DNA of 64,000 nt from Saprospiraceae bacterium. Lineage in GTDB: Bacteria > Bacteroidota > Bacteroidia > Chitinophagales > Saprospiraceae. The position numbers were made by a program, and so were the translations under genes. Below the pieces are notes generated by a model. The model saw only the letters and a list, made by a program, of their open reading frames with translations, had not been told where the DNA came from and searched no databases. Where the stretch lies: the NCBI GenBank assembly GCA_016706365.1, contig JADJJU010000023.1:186001-250000 (forward strand), read 5' to 3'. Numbering within the stretch: position 1 is the stretch's first letter; the number at the start of each line of letters is the position of its first letter. This document shows, in pieces, positions 17,541-26,968 of the stretch.

Positions 17541-20196
17541 GACAATACTATCACAGTGCTCTTAAAAGTCTTGAACAGCAACACTAATACCGCAATAAAT
17601 AAGAACACAGTAATAATTATGATCGTCCCGAATCCTCCAAAAGATTGCTCTCTACTCTCCATTTCTCCTGCCATTTTATAAGCATATCCTTCGGGCATCT
17701 GCACCTGATCCATTTTGGAAATCACATCATTTATGACTCTGTCAACTAAATATCCGTCCTGAACAAAGGCATTCACAGATACAACTCTTGTTTTATTGTA
17801 ATGATCAATTTTCAATGGCGAACTTTCCATTTCCAGGTCTGCAATTTGATTGACAGGAATCGCCTGGCCAACCATGTTATTTACAAATACATGGTCAAAA
17901 CTTTCCAGCGTTGCTCTTTCTGCCTTGGGTCCGGTGATAATGATGTCTTTTTTGTTTCCATCAGGATCAGTAAATGATCCCAAATTGAGTCCGGCAATTG
18001 CCATTCTGACAGTGCGGTCTATGTCCACGACATTGAGATTCATAGCTCTTGCCTTGTCCTTTTGAATGGCTACTTTGATATCTGATTTGAGATTACTCAA
18101 TGGATTATCGACATAGATTGCACCTTCAGTATTTTCGAGGATATTTTCTACCTCAGATGCCAATTGACGTAATGAATCTAGATTATCACCAGAAATTCTC
18201 ACCTCAACAGGAGCTTTGATAGGTGGTCCCTGCTCGAAGTGTTTGACTTCTATTTTCGCTCCCGCATAATCAGCAAATTGCAATCTCAATTCTTCTGCGA
18301 TTTCCTTTTTGCGAACCACGGACGTTTTATTATTCAGTAAAACAAATATTTGAGCATAATCCGAACGCTCATTTTCTGGGATCACATTGTAGTAAATTCT
18401 GGGATTTCCTCTTCCCACATTTGTAGAGAAATATTCTACCTCAGGAATAGTTTCAAGAACTCCTTCAACATCTCTGCTTACTTCATCAGTAATACCAATT
18501 CTTGTCTGAATAGGAGTAGTAATTTCCACCAGAAATTGAGGTTTCTCAGACTGAGGGAAGAGACTGAATCCTATTACTGGGAACAATGCCATTGATGCCG
18601 AAAATATTCCGGTCGCAACAATTAATGTTAAGACGGGTCTTTTCAATGATCGCTCCAAAACCAAAGCATAAGATCCTGATATGACTTTTTGCAATGATCT
18701 CAAAAATATATTTCCTTTATAATCAGCTGCATGCTGCTTCAGCAATCGTGAGGCCAGAAATGGAATGATGGTGAGTGAAACCAGCATCGATGCCAGTACC
18801 GCCATGATTACCGCCATAGGAAGACTTCTGATGAAATCACCTGAAGCTTCTGGAAGGAATACCAAAGGCATAAATGCAATGATCAGAGTCACCGTACATC
18901 CCACAACTGAAAGTCCGATTTGTTTGGTTCCCATAATTGTTGCTTCCATTCTGCTATGTCCTTCCCGCATCCATCTTTCTATATTTTCAACAACCACAAT
19001 ACTGTCATCCACCAACAAGCCCAGTGCCACAACAAGCCCTACAATACTCAATTGATTCAATCCAAAACCAAGCACATCCAGTAAAACCAATCCTATAGCA
19101 AGTGAAAGTGGTATAGAGATCATCACTATCATCGCCGCCCTTCCACCCAATGGAAGTAATGTAAAGGCCACCAGCAAAATAGCTATCAGAAAATCTTTTC
19201 CCAAATCGCCCAGCCTTCTGTTGACATGATCTGCCTGATCAAATGCAAGTACCATATCCAGATTAGCAGGGAGCGTTTCTTTATATTTTTCCAGAACCGG
19301 GAGATAGCTTTCTGTACTTTCGAGATATTTGAACCTTCTTTCAAGGCAGCACTTACAAATACACATCTGTGTCCATTCAATCTGGTGATATGTTTTGACT
19401 CATCAAATGTATAATTTACATCCGCCACATCATTTAGTGAAATTGTTTTGCTTCCATCCGAATAGACAAGCGTCTGTCCAATTTCTTCCATGTCTTTGTA
19501 ATTTCCACTGGTCTTGACATTAAATGCTTTCGCTCCTGCTTCCACCGTACCTCCGGGAATATTAGCAATTTCACTTTGAATGCTTCCCAGGACAGCCTGG
19601 AGAGGAATATTCATCCTCGATAGTTTTTCCCAATTCAATTCAATACGAACTACTTCATCAGACAGGCCATGGATTTTTACTTCTTTGAGATCGCTCACAG
19701 TCTCCAGTTTTTCCTGCAGATTTTCAGCATATTTTTTCAATGTTGTCCTGGGACTATTTTCACTGATCAGGCCAATTTGTAAGATATTAACTCCTGAAGG
19801 GCTTACTTTTTGGACATCAATGCTCAGGATATCAGCTGGCAACTCATCTCTCATTCCATTGATCTCCCTGACCAATTCCTGATATTTGTCATTGACGTTG
19901 CTTTCATATTTATATTCCACCTGAATGACCGCCACACCATCCTTGATCTCTGTTTGAATACGCTTTATATCTTCTAATCCATAAACCTTTTTTTCTATGG
20001 GATCCACTATTAATTCCTCGATATCAGCGGGGCTGGCTCCGGGATATATTATGACCACAGGAAATTGTGGCGCATCCAGGATAGGGTCTTCGCTTCGGGG
20101 CATGTTGAAAAGGGTAGAAACTCCGACAGCTATTGCCATCAGGAAAATAACCAGGGTGAACTGATAGTTTTTGACAGCGTATGAAGAGATTTTCAT
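17465..20196 (-). pseudogene. RND efflux transporter permease, frameshifted and C-terminally truncated
   Basis: AcrB/CzcA-type proton-driven efflux pump of the inner membrane. The 5' part (20196 to about 19300) encodes the first transmembrane helix and the porter domain (ISSYAVKNYQFTLVIFLMAI, VIYPGASPADIEE). The 3' part carries the transmembrane block with SIVGLVVALGLLVDDSIVVV and the second porter domain. The frames join if one G is restored in CCCGG at 19299-19303 (giving AISRVLEKYKE). After VIVLS (about 17535) the sequence leaves the family and ends at 17465 in repeat-coded residues, so the last membrane helices, normally some 130 residues, are missing. The frame break could be a sequencing error; the truncation is not so explained. 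It is the last gene of the tetR-tolC-mfp operon. Confidence 0.85.
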
Positions 20197-20234
20197 ATGG
20201 TGAATATTATGGAATGATAATGGTTGATAATTTT

Positions 20235-21290
20235 TTATTGGATGATGCTGACTTCTGAACCATCCTTGAGATAAGCACTACCGGATACGACGATGCTTGT
20301 TTGATTTTCAAGGCCTTCGAGAACCTGAATTTTGTCATGGTCGAGTTTGCCCGTTTTTACTTTTATTTTTTGAACTTTCTGATCTTTACCAAGTGTAAAA
20401 ACATATCCATTTCCTTTGTCGCTATCGAGTAATGCTTCATATGGAATCATCCAACAATTCTCTTTGGTAGAAGGTGTGATGGTAGCAGAGGCAATCATGC
20501 CTAATCCGGCTTTCTTAAGAAGACTGGAGGGAATAGCCAGATCTACTGTGAAAGATCCTCCTCTGAGATCAGCTGTTCTGGATTTCTTGATCACCTTTGA
20601 TTGGATTTTTTCATCAGAAATCAAATCTGAATGTATGAATGCCAGATCCCCTTCTTTAATCAATGCCCACTCACGGTCAGTCACTCCGACTCTCAATTTC
20701 CAGGCACTGGAATTAGAAGATATTGTTTGGAAAACCGGAGTACCGGGACCACTTATTTGTCCGGGATTGGCCAGCTTTTTCAACACATATCCATTTTGAG
20801 CGGACCTTATTTCTGAATGTTGTAAGTTAAACTGAGCAACCTGAAGTTGCTGAACTGCCAAATCAAGTCCGGTCTTTGTATTTTCTTCCTGTTCCAGTGT
20901 TGCCGCATCTTCCAGCTTTAATCTTTGAACTCTCTCGTAGTCCCTCAATGCTTTTGCGTGTGCAAGTTTGGCCTGATTAACTGAGGCATTTATTTCTGTA
21001 AGATCCAGTCGGGCAAGTAACTGACCTTTCCTGATATAATCTCCCTCAGATACCAGTATTTCGCTGATAATTCCTCCGGTTTTAAATGACAACAATGTTT
21101 CATCATCTGAAGTAATGGATCCGCTAGCCTTGACTTCGGAGTTCCAATTCTGTTTTTCAAGTTTCATTACTCTAACGGGAATAGCTTTTTTGCTGATACT
21201 ATTTTCAGAATTGGCTTTGCTTTCACTGCAGGCTTGAATGAATAAGGCTGCCAAAACCAACATAAAAGTATAGTGGATGTAAGTTTTCAT
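20235..21290 (-). CDS. RND efflux periplasmic adaptor (membrane fusion protein), lipoprotein
   Basis: The 351-residue product starts at the ATG at 21288-21290, giving the lipoprotein signal YTFMLVLAALFIQAC; the longer frame would run into tolC. It has the HlyD/AcrA order: biotinyl-lipoyl half (TGGIISEILVSEGDYIRKGQ), alpha-hairpin (NQAKLAHAKALRDYERVQRL), second lipoyl half (IRSAQNGYVLKKLANPGQI), beta-barrel and membrane-proximal domain. It bridges the pump and TolC. It sits 22 bases after tolC and 38 bases before the pump gene, so the three form an operon. Confidence 0.9.
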   Translation of the reverse strand: MKTYIHYTFMLVLAALFIQACSESKANSENSISKKAIPVRVMKLEKQNWNSEVKASGSITSDDETLLSFKTGGIISEILVSEGDYIRKGQLLARLDLTEINASVNQAKLAHAKALRDYERVQRLKLEDAATLEQEENTKTGLDLAVQQLQVAQFNLQHSEIRSAQNGYVLKKLANPGQISGPGTPVFQTISSNSSAWKLRVGVTDREWALIKEGDLAFIHSDLISDEKIQSKVIKKSRTADLRGGSFTVDLAIPSSLLKKAGLGMIASATITPSTKENCWMIPYEALLDSDKGNGYVFTLGKDQKVQKIKVKTGKLDHDKIQVLEGLENQTSIVVSGSAYLKDGSEVSIIQ

Positions 21291-21312
21291 GATTGGATAG
21301 ATTTTAATTGAA

Positions 21313-22677
21313 TTAGAAGTTTGAGTTTCCGGTTTCGCGATCATAAACTGCCTGAGCAATAAGAATTTGATAGGCAGATATGGTCTTTTGCAGCGATGAT
21401 TGTGTCAGTTGATTTCTGGCATCCAGGTATTCAATCATTGTATGCCTGCCATCTTTATATCCCTTATCTATAAGGTTGAAGTAAGCTTGTGCAGCTTTCA
21501 ACTGCTCTTCAGAGGACTTGTACAATGCCTGAGCAGATAGAACCTCGTTATATGCTTTTCTGGAAGTAAGAGATAACTGATCTTCTACCAAATCTTTCTG
21601 CAATTGGAGTTTGTTGAGGTCCAGTCTTGCATGCTGGGTTTGTATTCGGTTTCTATTGCCGTTAAAGAGTGGAATTTCCACCTGCAAACCTGCCATTGCA
21701 TACAAACTATTTCTACCGAATTCAAAATTGAAGGCTTGAGAACCAAGGTCTATAAATGCATTTACTTTAGGCATGTAGAATTGCCGTTTGGATTCTATAA
21801 CCTGTGATTGAATTTCCATCGCAGTTTCCAGCTTGATAATTTCAGTTCTTTTTTGAGGAATTGAATTGAATGATTCCATGCTTTCAGGTAAATCGGGTTC
21901 ACTAAAAATCACCTCAGATTCCGGATCTTTATTCAGCAGGAAATTGAAATAATTTCTTGCATTTTCCAATTGGAGTCTGGCTGCAATAATTCTGGATTCT
22001 ATAGAAGATGCCTCACTTTTTGCTCTCATCAATTGCGCCGGCAATGCTTTGCCATTTTTGATGAATATCTCTGTATCTCTGATATTTTGATTGACCAGTG
22101 TTTGTGCAGTAGTGTAAACTTCGATGGCTTTGAATGCCATGCAATATTGATAATATGCCTGTCTGATGCTCATAATCAGTTCAGCTTTGTATATTTCAAT
22201 TTCATTTTCTTCCAGTTTCACATTTGTTTGCCGGATACTTTTATTGTAGCGTCTGTCTGAGTTCAGAATGGGGTAGGCAATCCTGATCTTTGCATCATAG
22301 AAATTATTGGGCAAAAATTGCTCACTGACATTAGTTAATTGCGGAAACGACTCGCTGTTGGTAAGCTGATTCAAAGTGGTGTACACCCCGTTCAGCATAT
22401 CACCAATTGGCAAATCAATGGACCTGCCTCCAGCTGCCAGTGTGTATTGTGTTTGAAAATCGGCAGAGGGTAGATAATAAGTCTTTGCTTCTTTCAATGC
22501 CAGGAGACTTTGATCCAGTGCTATTTCTCTGGTTTGCAAATTCTGGTTATTTTTCAGACCCTCATCAAGATATGTCTTGAGAACATTCTGCGCTCCCGAT
22601 TCGAATGGAATGATTGAAAGAACTGTCAGTATACTTAACAGCAGATGGGCTTTAAAGATAGCTTTTAATTTACACAT
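21313..22677 (-). CDS. TolC-family outer membrane efflux protein
   Basis: The 454-residue protein has a signal peptide (HLLLSILTVLSIIPFESGAQ) and the two OEP repeats typical of TolC: long alpha-helical segments (IRQAYYQYCMAFKAIEVYTT; LTSRKAYNEVLSAQALYKSS) and LIDKGYKDGRHTMIEYLDARNQL near the C-terminus. It forms the trimeric outer membrane duct for the adaptor and RND pump encoded next. A TetR-type operator lies just upstream of its ATG (22688-22702), so expression is probably controlled by the neighbouring regulator. Confidence 0.9.
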   Translation of the reverse strand: MCKLKAIFKAHLLLSILTVLSIIPFESGAQNVLKTYLDEGLKNNQNLQTREIALDQSLLALKEAKTYYLPSADFQTQYTLAAGGRSIDLPIGDMLNGVYTTLNQLTNSESFPQLTNVSEQFLPNNFYDAKIRIAYPILNSDRRYNKSIRQTNVKLEENEIEIYKAELIMSIRQAYYQYCMAFKAIEVYTTAQTLVNQNIRDTEIFIKNGKALPAQLMRAKSEASSIESRIIAARLQLENARNYFNFLLNKDPESEVIFSEPDLPESMESFNSIPQKRTEIIKLETAMEIQSQVIESKRQFYMPKVNAFIDLGSQAFNFEFGRNSLYAMAGLQVEIPLFNGNRNRIQTQHARLDLNKLQLQKDLVEDQLSLTSRKAYNEVLSAQALYKSSEEQLKAAQAYFNLIDKGYKDGRHTMIEYLDARNQLTQSSLQKTISAYQILIAQAVYDRETGNSNF

Positions 22678-22687
22678 TGTATGTTAT

Positions 22688-22702
22688 TTAAACAGTGTTC
22701 AA
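22688..22702 (-). promoter_or_regulatory. second TetR operator, upstream of tolC
   Basis: TTAAACAGTGTTCAA on the plus strand differs by one base from the reverse complement of the palindrome at 23363-23377. It lies 11 bases upstream of the tolC ATG, inside the tetR-tolC gap, so the regulator probably also acts on an internal promoter or on readthrough. Confidence 0.6.
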
Positions 22703-22721
22703 TTTTTTGGACAAAAAAATA

Positions 22722-23336
22722 TTATTGTTGTTCTACTAGTTTAATAAATGACTGGAATGAAGCGTGTACAATTTCATCAGGCGTATGAGCATTCACTACT
22801 TTACAGCGGTGTCTGAGGTTTAATGTGACCATTCCGTGAACTGCTGACCAAACCATGAAAGTTACGGCTTCTAATTCCTGACCTTTGAAATATCCCTGTT
22901 CCATACAACCTTGTACGGTATGCCGAAGAACATCAAATGTGGCCTGGCCTTCATCCCATTCACAATCCATTTTTTCCAGAAAGTCCATCGGTGCCTGCTT
23001 TATAAACATCAAATCATACATGTCAGTGTTTTCAAAAGCAAACTTAATGTAGATTTTTCCCATGGCTTTAAGTCTTTCAAATGGGTTTTCCACTTCATGT
23101 AGAACCGCCATTTTTTTTCCTAATTCTTGAAATCCTTCTGTGTGAATCTCATGAAAAATAGAATCCTTATCCTGGAAGTAATGGTAAATAGTTCCCGGGC
23201 TGTATTCAATAGCGTCAGCAATATTCCTGATAGAAGTTTTCTCAATACCTTGCTCTAAAAAGAGCTTTTTCGCTGCTTTAAGGATCAGGCTTCTCAATTC
23301 TGTCTTCTCTCTTTCTTTTCTATCTGAAATTCCCAT
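22722..23336 (-). CDS. TetR/AcrR-family transcriptional repressor
   Basis: The 204-residue protein has an N-terminal helix-turn-helix (about 30-60: GIEKTSIRNIADAIEYSPGTIYHYFQDKDSIF), which matches TetR_N, and a helical ligand domain with TetR_C-like features (about 75-200). It should bind the palindromic TTGAACA-n-TGTTCAA operators at 23363-23377 and 22688-22702, repressing itself and the tolC-mfp-RND genes until an effector binds. The effector is unknown. Confidence 0.88.
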   Translation of the reverse strand: MGISDRKEREKTELRSLILKAAKKLFLEQGIEKTSIRNIADAIEYSPGTIYHYFQDKDSIFHEIHTEGFQELGKKMAVLHEVENPFERLKAMGKIYIKFAFENTDMYDLMFIKQAPMDFLEKMDCEWDEGQATFDVLRHTVQGCMEQGYFKGQELEAVTFMVWSAVHGMVTLNLRHRCKVVNAHTPDEIVHASFQSFIKLVEQQ

Positions 23337-23353
23337 TAATTATATTTTACACA

Positions 23354-23386
23354 CAAATATATTTGAACACTGTTCAATAAACCAAA
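23354..23386 (-). promoter_or_regulatory. promoter of the tetR-efflux operon
   Basis: On the minus strand TTTG (23383-23386) and TATATTTG (23354-23361) are spaced 21 bases apart, near the Bacteroidota consensus, about 18 bases upstream of the tetR ATG. The TetR palindrome fills the spacer between the two boxes, so repressor binding would block RNA polymerase. Confidence 0.7.
23363..23377. promoter_or_regulatory. TetR operator (perfect palindrome)
   Basis: TTGAACACTGTTCAA is a perfect inverted repeat with a single central base. It lies between the -33 and -7 boxes of the tetR promoter, and a near copy lies upstream of tolC (22688-22702). Two matching sites in one operon, both next to a TetR gene, support a specific operator. 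Confidence 0.75.
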
Positions 23387-23507
23387 TTTTGAGACAATTA
23401 TTTTTTAATTATTTTCACTGTAAGAGGAATGGGGCAATGTTCTGACTTCGCAAATTCAACTTGATTAATAAGTAATTGCCCTGATGTGTTGTTTTTTCTT
23501 CATGATT

Positions 23508-23907
23508 TTACTTCGTCCTGATTTCAAATGAGTGAGTAACCTTCGCAGTTTTCTCGAGCATAACTCCGACCGAACAATATTTTTCAACACCTTTTTGCAA
23601 TGCTTTTTCTACTTTTTCGGGCTTCAGATCTCCCCAGAAAATGAATTTCATATGTATAGAGGTAAAAGGCGCAGGAATGGCTCCCGGGTTCACGGAGTCC
23701 CTCCACTTCTATTTTGATATCTTCTACTATTTGCTTTTGCTTTTTCAAAATTACAAGTGTGTCGAAAATACTGCAGGTTCCAATGGCAGCCAGTAACAAT
23801 TGCATTGGGCGCATACCTTCATTGTGTCCTCCGATAGATTGAGCTGCATCAATATGCACTGAACGACCATCTTCATTCGATGCTTCAAAATGGAAGGCAT
23901 CATTCAA
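23508..23907 (-). pseudogene. OsmC-like protein, interrupted by a single-base frame break
   Basis: Two overlapping frames make one OsmC/Ohr-type peroxiredoxin-like protein. The 5' part includes RPMQLLLAAIGTCSIFDTL, with the first conserved Cys; the 3' part includes KGVEKYCSVGVMLEKTAKV, with the second. OsmC family proteins reduce organic hydroperoxides with this Cys pair. The frames join at CCCGGG (23683-23688) if one base is removed (giving GLREPGAIPAPF). The start is unclear: TTG at 23907 is the first usual codon, but family-like sequence extends upstream to about 23938 without an ATG. The gene looks real; the frame break may be a sequence error. Confidence 0.75.
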
Positions 23908-24059
23908 TCTGTCAATTTTATCACCATTATATATATGTATTTTTTAATTCGACTGCAAAATAGGGAAGTGTATCAGATTAATTAGGGCTTTGTATAAATT
24001 ACAATAAGATGTAAATTGGCAATTGAAATAAAATCAAATCAAAAACTAAATTACATACC

Positions 24060-24476
24060 ATGTTCAATCTAAATTGGTTAACAAGGCAGTTTTTATATAT
24101 CTCATGCTTTGTGATTTACCATATTGGATATGGATTTATATATTTGGGACATTCGTTTTTAGCACAGAGTTATGGCACGATATATTCCATAGGGCATTAT
24201 TTTGTAATTTTCATTATTTTGATTCTAAACTCCTCAATTATAAATTGGATGCTCCGATATGGAATTGTTATAACTTTAATAGCCTACATAATATGGCTTG
24301 CTCTGATCTTTGTGCTCAATAACTATACGATGTACGGGGAGTTCGTTTTTGAAAAAGAAAAGTTTATAGTTGATATTTCCTATATTAAAGGAGATTTCAC
24401 ATATCCGTTACTAGTAGTATTTGCATTTCAATTTGCTCTGGAATATTTGGCGTTAAAAAAAACAACAAAGGCATAG
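24060..24476 (+). CDS. small integral membrane protein of unknown function
   Basis: The 138-residue protein is highly hydrophobic with about four membrane spans: 9-27 (FLYISCFVIYHIGYGF), 44-59 (IGHYFVIFIILILNSS), 66-86 (YGIVITLIAYIIWLALIFVL) and 115-131 (YPLLVVFAFQFALEYLAL). No family is recognised. Its AT-rich composition and the relics downstream suggest an accessory region, possibly acquired (inference). Confidence 0.6.
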   Translation: MFNLNWLTRQFLYISCFVIYHIGYGFIYLGHSFLAQSYGTIYSIGHYFVIFIILILNSSIINWMLRYGIVITLIAYIIWLALIFVLNNYTMYGEFVFEKEKFIVDISYIKGDFTYPLLVVFAFQFALEYLALKKTTKA

Positions 24477-24529
24477 TTTATTCAATTCAACTAGTTTAAC
24501 TTTCAATACAAAATAAACATTCTTCTAAG

Positions 24530-24664
24530 CTAATTTGAGGCCGTGTCCTTGCTTTTACACTCAAAGTTAAAAGCCATAAAAGCAACAGATATTAATAGAA
24601 GCCCTATCATCCAAAAGGCTTCAATATTATACTTAGGGCCTTCTGTTAAACTGTAAAAAGGAGC
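24530..24664 (-). pseudogene. relic of a small membrane protein
   Basis: The minus-strand frame encodes about 44 residues including NIEAFWMIGLLLISVAFMAF, a membrane span, and ends CKSKDTASN with TAG at 24530-24532. A stop at 24665-24667 precedes the coding-like stretch and there is no ATG near its start, so it looks like the C-terminal remnant of a longer gene. Confidence 0.3.
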
Positions 24665-24843
24665 CTAAATATAGAATTGAAGTTGAAATAATTAAGGACT
24701 TCTTAAAATCCAATTACCTGAATGGAATACCATAGGATAAATTAGATCTGATTGATATTGAAAGGGGAAATGAAGACAGCGAGAAAGATGACCTATTTGA
24801 GTTAAAGGTGTATCAAGGTGATATGTGTTTATCGCTGATATAA
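24640..24843 (+). pseudogene. relic ORF with internal stop
   Basis: The plus-strand frame reads like a coding sequence (KEPKYRIEVEIIKDFLKSNY, then DKLDLIDIERGNEDSEKDDL) but is interrupted by TAG at 24733-24735 and ends at 24841-24843. No start codon is evident. The family cannot be named. From 24844 to 25209 I see nothing but AT-rich spacer. Confidence 0.3.
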
Positions 24844-25209
24844 TATGATTAAAGTATGTCAATTAAATTTAATGTGTTCCTATTTTTATAGCCTTGACCG
24901 ATTTGATTTGTAAATTCCCTTCACGGTAAATTCAATAATTTACCACTTTCAAATCGATTCAGGATCCCATATGAATTTTTATGACACAATTTACCACCAG
25001 TCAAATGCTGATGTGAGCTCGGTTTGAACAAAAGATGTATATGTTTTATATTATGTTTATCTGTTTATTATTCAGTACCTTTAGAATATAAATATATATA
25101 ATATGATGGAATGTAATCAAATTAGTGAAACTGTGGTAGCAAATAGTAGTCAATACATATAGGGAACTATTCTAATACGAGCTTTCAGAAATTTCTTGTA
25201 AAAAAATAG

Positions 25210-25250
25210 TGGGACAAAGTGGTAAGTTGTGGTAAGCAGTCCTATTTTTG
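25210..25250 (+). promoter_or_regulatory. MraZ boxes and -7 promoter element upstream of mraZ
   Basis: TGGG at 25210, TGGT at 25220 and TGGT at 25230 recur at exactly 10-base steps, the helical-phase arrangement of the TGGGN repeats bound by MraZ. TATTTTTG (25243-25250), an exact TAnnTTTG -7 box, follows 27 bases before the mraZ ATG. The boxes cover the place where the -33 element would lie, as expected for autorepression of the dcw cluster. Confidence 0.65.
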
Positions 25251-25276
25251 GATCAACAATAAGCCACCACGTCACA

Positions 25277-25741
25277 ATGACGAATTTATTCGGAGAATAT
25301 GATTGTCGGTTAGATCCGAAAAGCAGGCTCAAAATGCCTGCTCCCCTGCTGAAACAGCTGGGTGGAGGAAGCAATCACACATTTTTTTTGAATAGAGGGT
25401 TTGACAAGAATCTCGTACTGTATCCCGAAAAAGTGTGGAAAGAGATTACTTCGAAAATTGGTGAACTGAGTTACTACAATACGACACAAAGAAACTTTTT
25501 GAGATATTTTTTTAGGGGTGTCAAGGAAGTACAAACCGACGGGGCTGAACGCATCCTCCTGAGCAGAAACTTACTTGATTACGCCGACATAAAATCAGAT
25601 GTGATTTTATTTGCTTTCATTGATAAGATTGAGATTTGGGACAAAGACGCTTATGATGGTCAGATGAACGAGAGTCCGGAAGATTTTGCCAGATTGGCAG
25701 ATGACATTTTCGGCGCGGAAAATCCACTTAAGCATCTTTAA
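25277..25741 (+). CDS. mraZ: MraZ, dcw cluster transcriptional regulator
   Basis: The 154-residue protein has two tandem SpoVT-AbrB-like halves with conserved DPKSRLKMPAPL (residues about 13-24) and LLSRNLLDYADI (about 94-105). MraZ forms ring-shaped oligomers that bind repeated TGGG boxes in its own promoter. The start is the ATG at 25277 (MTNLFGEYDCR); a longer frame from 25229 would run through the MraZ boxes and -7 box. It opens the dcw cluster, with rsmH starting 2 bases after its stop. Confidence 0.93.
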   Translation: MTNLFGEYDCRLDPKSRLKMPAPLLKQLGGGSNHTFFLNRGFDKNLVLYPEKVWKEITSKIGELSYYNTTQRNFLRYFFRGVKEVQTDGAERILLSRNLLDYADIKSDVILFAFIDKIEIWDKDAYDGQMNESPEDFARLADDIFGAENPLKHL

Positions 25742-25743
25742 TT

Positions 25744-26637
25744 ATGTACCATTTACCTGTCATGCTCGGACCTTGTCTGGATGCTTTGCAGATTCAACCC
25801 GATGGCATCTATGTAGATGTCACTTTTGGAGGGGGAGGACACAGCAAGGCCATTCTGGAAAGACTCGGGCCCAACGGCAGATTGATTGGTTTTGACCAGG
25901 ATCCGGATGCATTATCAAATGCCCTGGATGATCCAAGGTTCCTGCTGATCGAATCCAACTTTCGCTTTCTGCACAAAATGCTGAGAATGGAAGGGATTAC
26001 AGAGGTAGATGGTATACTGGCAGATTTGGGGGTTTCTTCCCATCAACTGGATGAAGTCAGCAGAGGTTTTACGCATCGCACCAATACTACATTGGACATG
26101 CGGATGAGCCAGGCAGGCAAAAAGGATGCAGCTTATGTGTTGAATCATTACACAGAAGATGAGTTGGTCCGGGTGTTCAGTGAATATGGAGAAGTAAGAA
26201 ACTCAAAAACACTTGCCAGAGAGATTGTTGCCTCCAGATCGCAGCGCAGTTTTGATTCAACTGAACAGTTGATTTTAATTCTGGAAAGAGTTGCGATGGG
26301 AGAGAAGCACAAGTATTTGTCCACAGTTTTTCAGGCACTTCGGATAGAAGTTAATGAAGAAATGGAGACACTTGCAGAACTGCTCGAAGCATCTCTTAAG
26401 GTCCTTAAATCTCAGGGTAGATTGGTAGTTTTGACATACCACTCTTTAGAAGACAGACTGGTGAAAAATTTCATGAAAACCGGCCAAACAGACGGTTCAT
26501 TGATCCAGGACGACTTCGGAAGAATTGAACGGCCATTCAAGGTATTAACCAAAAAACCAATTTTACCAAATCCATCGGAAAGCAAAGCAAATCCAAGATC
26601 CAGAAGTGCAAAACTGAGAATTGCTGAAAAAAACTAA
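25744..26637 (+). CDS. rsmH: 16S rRNA m4C1402 methyltransferase
   Basis: The 297-residue SAM-dependent methyltransferase has the glycine-rich SAM loop VDVTFGGGGHSKAIL (about 20-34), GFDQDPDA (48-55) and the MraW insert ILADLGVSSHQLDEVSRGF. The C-terminal VLTYHSLEDRLVKNFM is family-specific. It methylates N4 of C1402 in the decoding centre of 16S rRNA. It directly follows mraZ, as in most dcw clusters. Confidence 0.95.
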   Translation: MYHLPVMLGPCLDALQIQPDGIYVDVTFGGGGHSKAILERLGPNGRLIGFDQDPDALSNALDDPRFLLIESNFRFLHKMLRMEGITEVDGILADLGVSSHQLDEVSRGFTHRTNTTLDMRMSQAGKKDAAYVLNHYTEDELVRVFSEYGEVRNSKTLAREIVASRSQRSFDSTEQLILILERVAMGEKHKYLSTVFQALRIEVNEEMETLAELLEASLKVLKSQGRLVVLTYHSLEDRLVKNFMKTGQTDGSLIQDDFGRIERPFKVLTKKPILPNPSESKANPRSRSAKLRIAEKN

Positions 26638-26642
26638 CCTGA

Positions 26643-26963
26643 ATGAACATTAAAAGAACCGCCTTCGGTGGAATCCTTAGCAGAGGATCCACATCGAAAT
26701 TCATGTCTAACAACATGCCTTTGTTTTACTTCCTGTTTTTTATAGGAATGATATACATAACGACTGCACATTATTCCGAAAAAAGAATGCGGAATATTCA
26801 GGCACTCAAAGAAGATTTGAAAGTCCTGAGATGGGAATATATGACAATCAAATCTGACCTGAAGTACAATAGCACTTATTCACAAGTAGCGAAAAATGTA
26901 TCAGGAATGGAACTGGAATTTAGCGGCAAATTGCCTAAAAAAATATTGGTTAAACAACCATAG
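26643..26963 (+). CDS. ftsL: FtsL-like division protein
   Basis: The 106-residue protein has a cytoplasmic N-terminus (1-25), one membrane span (about 27-42, MPLFYFLFFIGMIYITTAHY) and a short coiled-coil periplasmic tail (KRMRNIQALKEDLKVLRWEY). This layout and its place between rsmH and ftsI identify it as FtsL, which joins FtsQ and FtsB in the divisome. Sequence similarity within FtsL is low, so the call rests on topology and position. Confidence 0.8.
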   Translation: MNIKRTAFGGILSRGSTSKFMSNNMPLFYFLFFIGMIYITTAHYSEKRMRNIQALKEDLKVLRWEYMTIKSDLKYNSTYSQVAKNVSGMELEFSGKLPKKILVKQP

Positions 26964-26968
26964 GAAGA

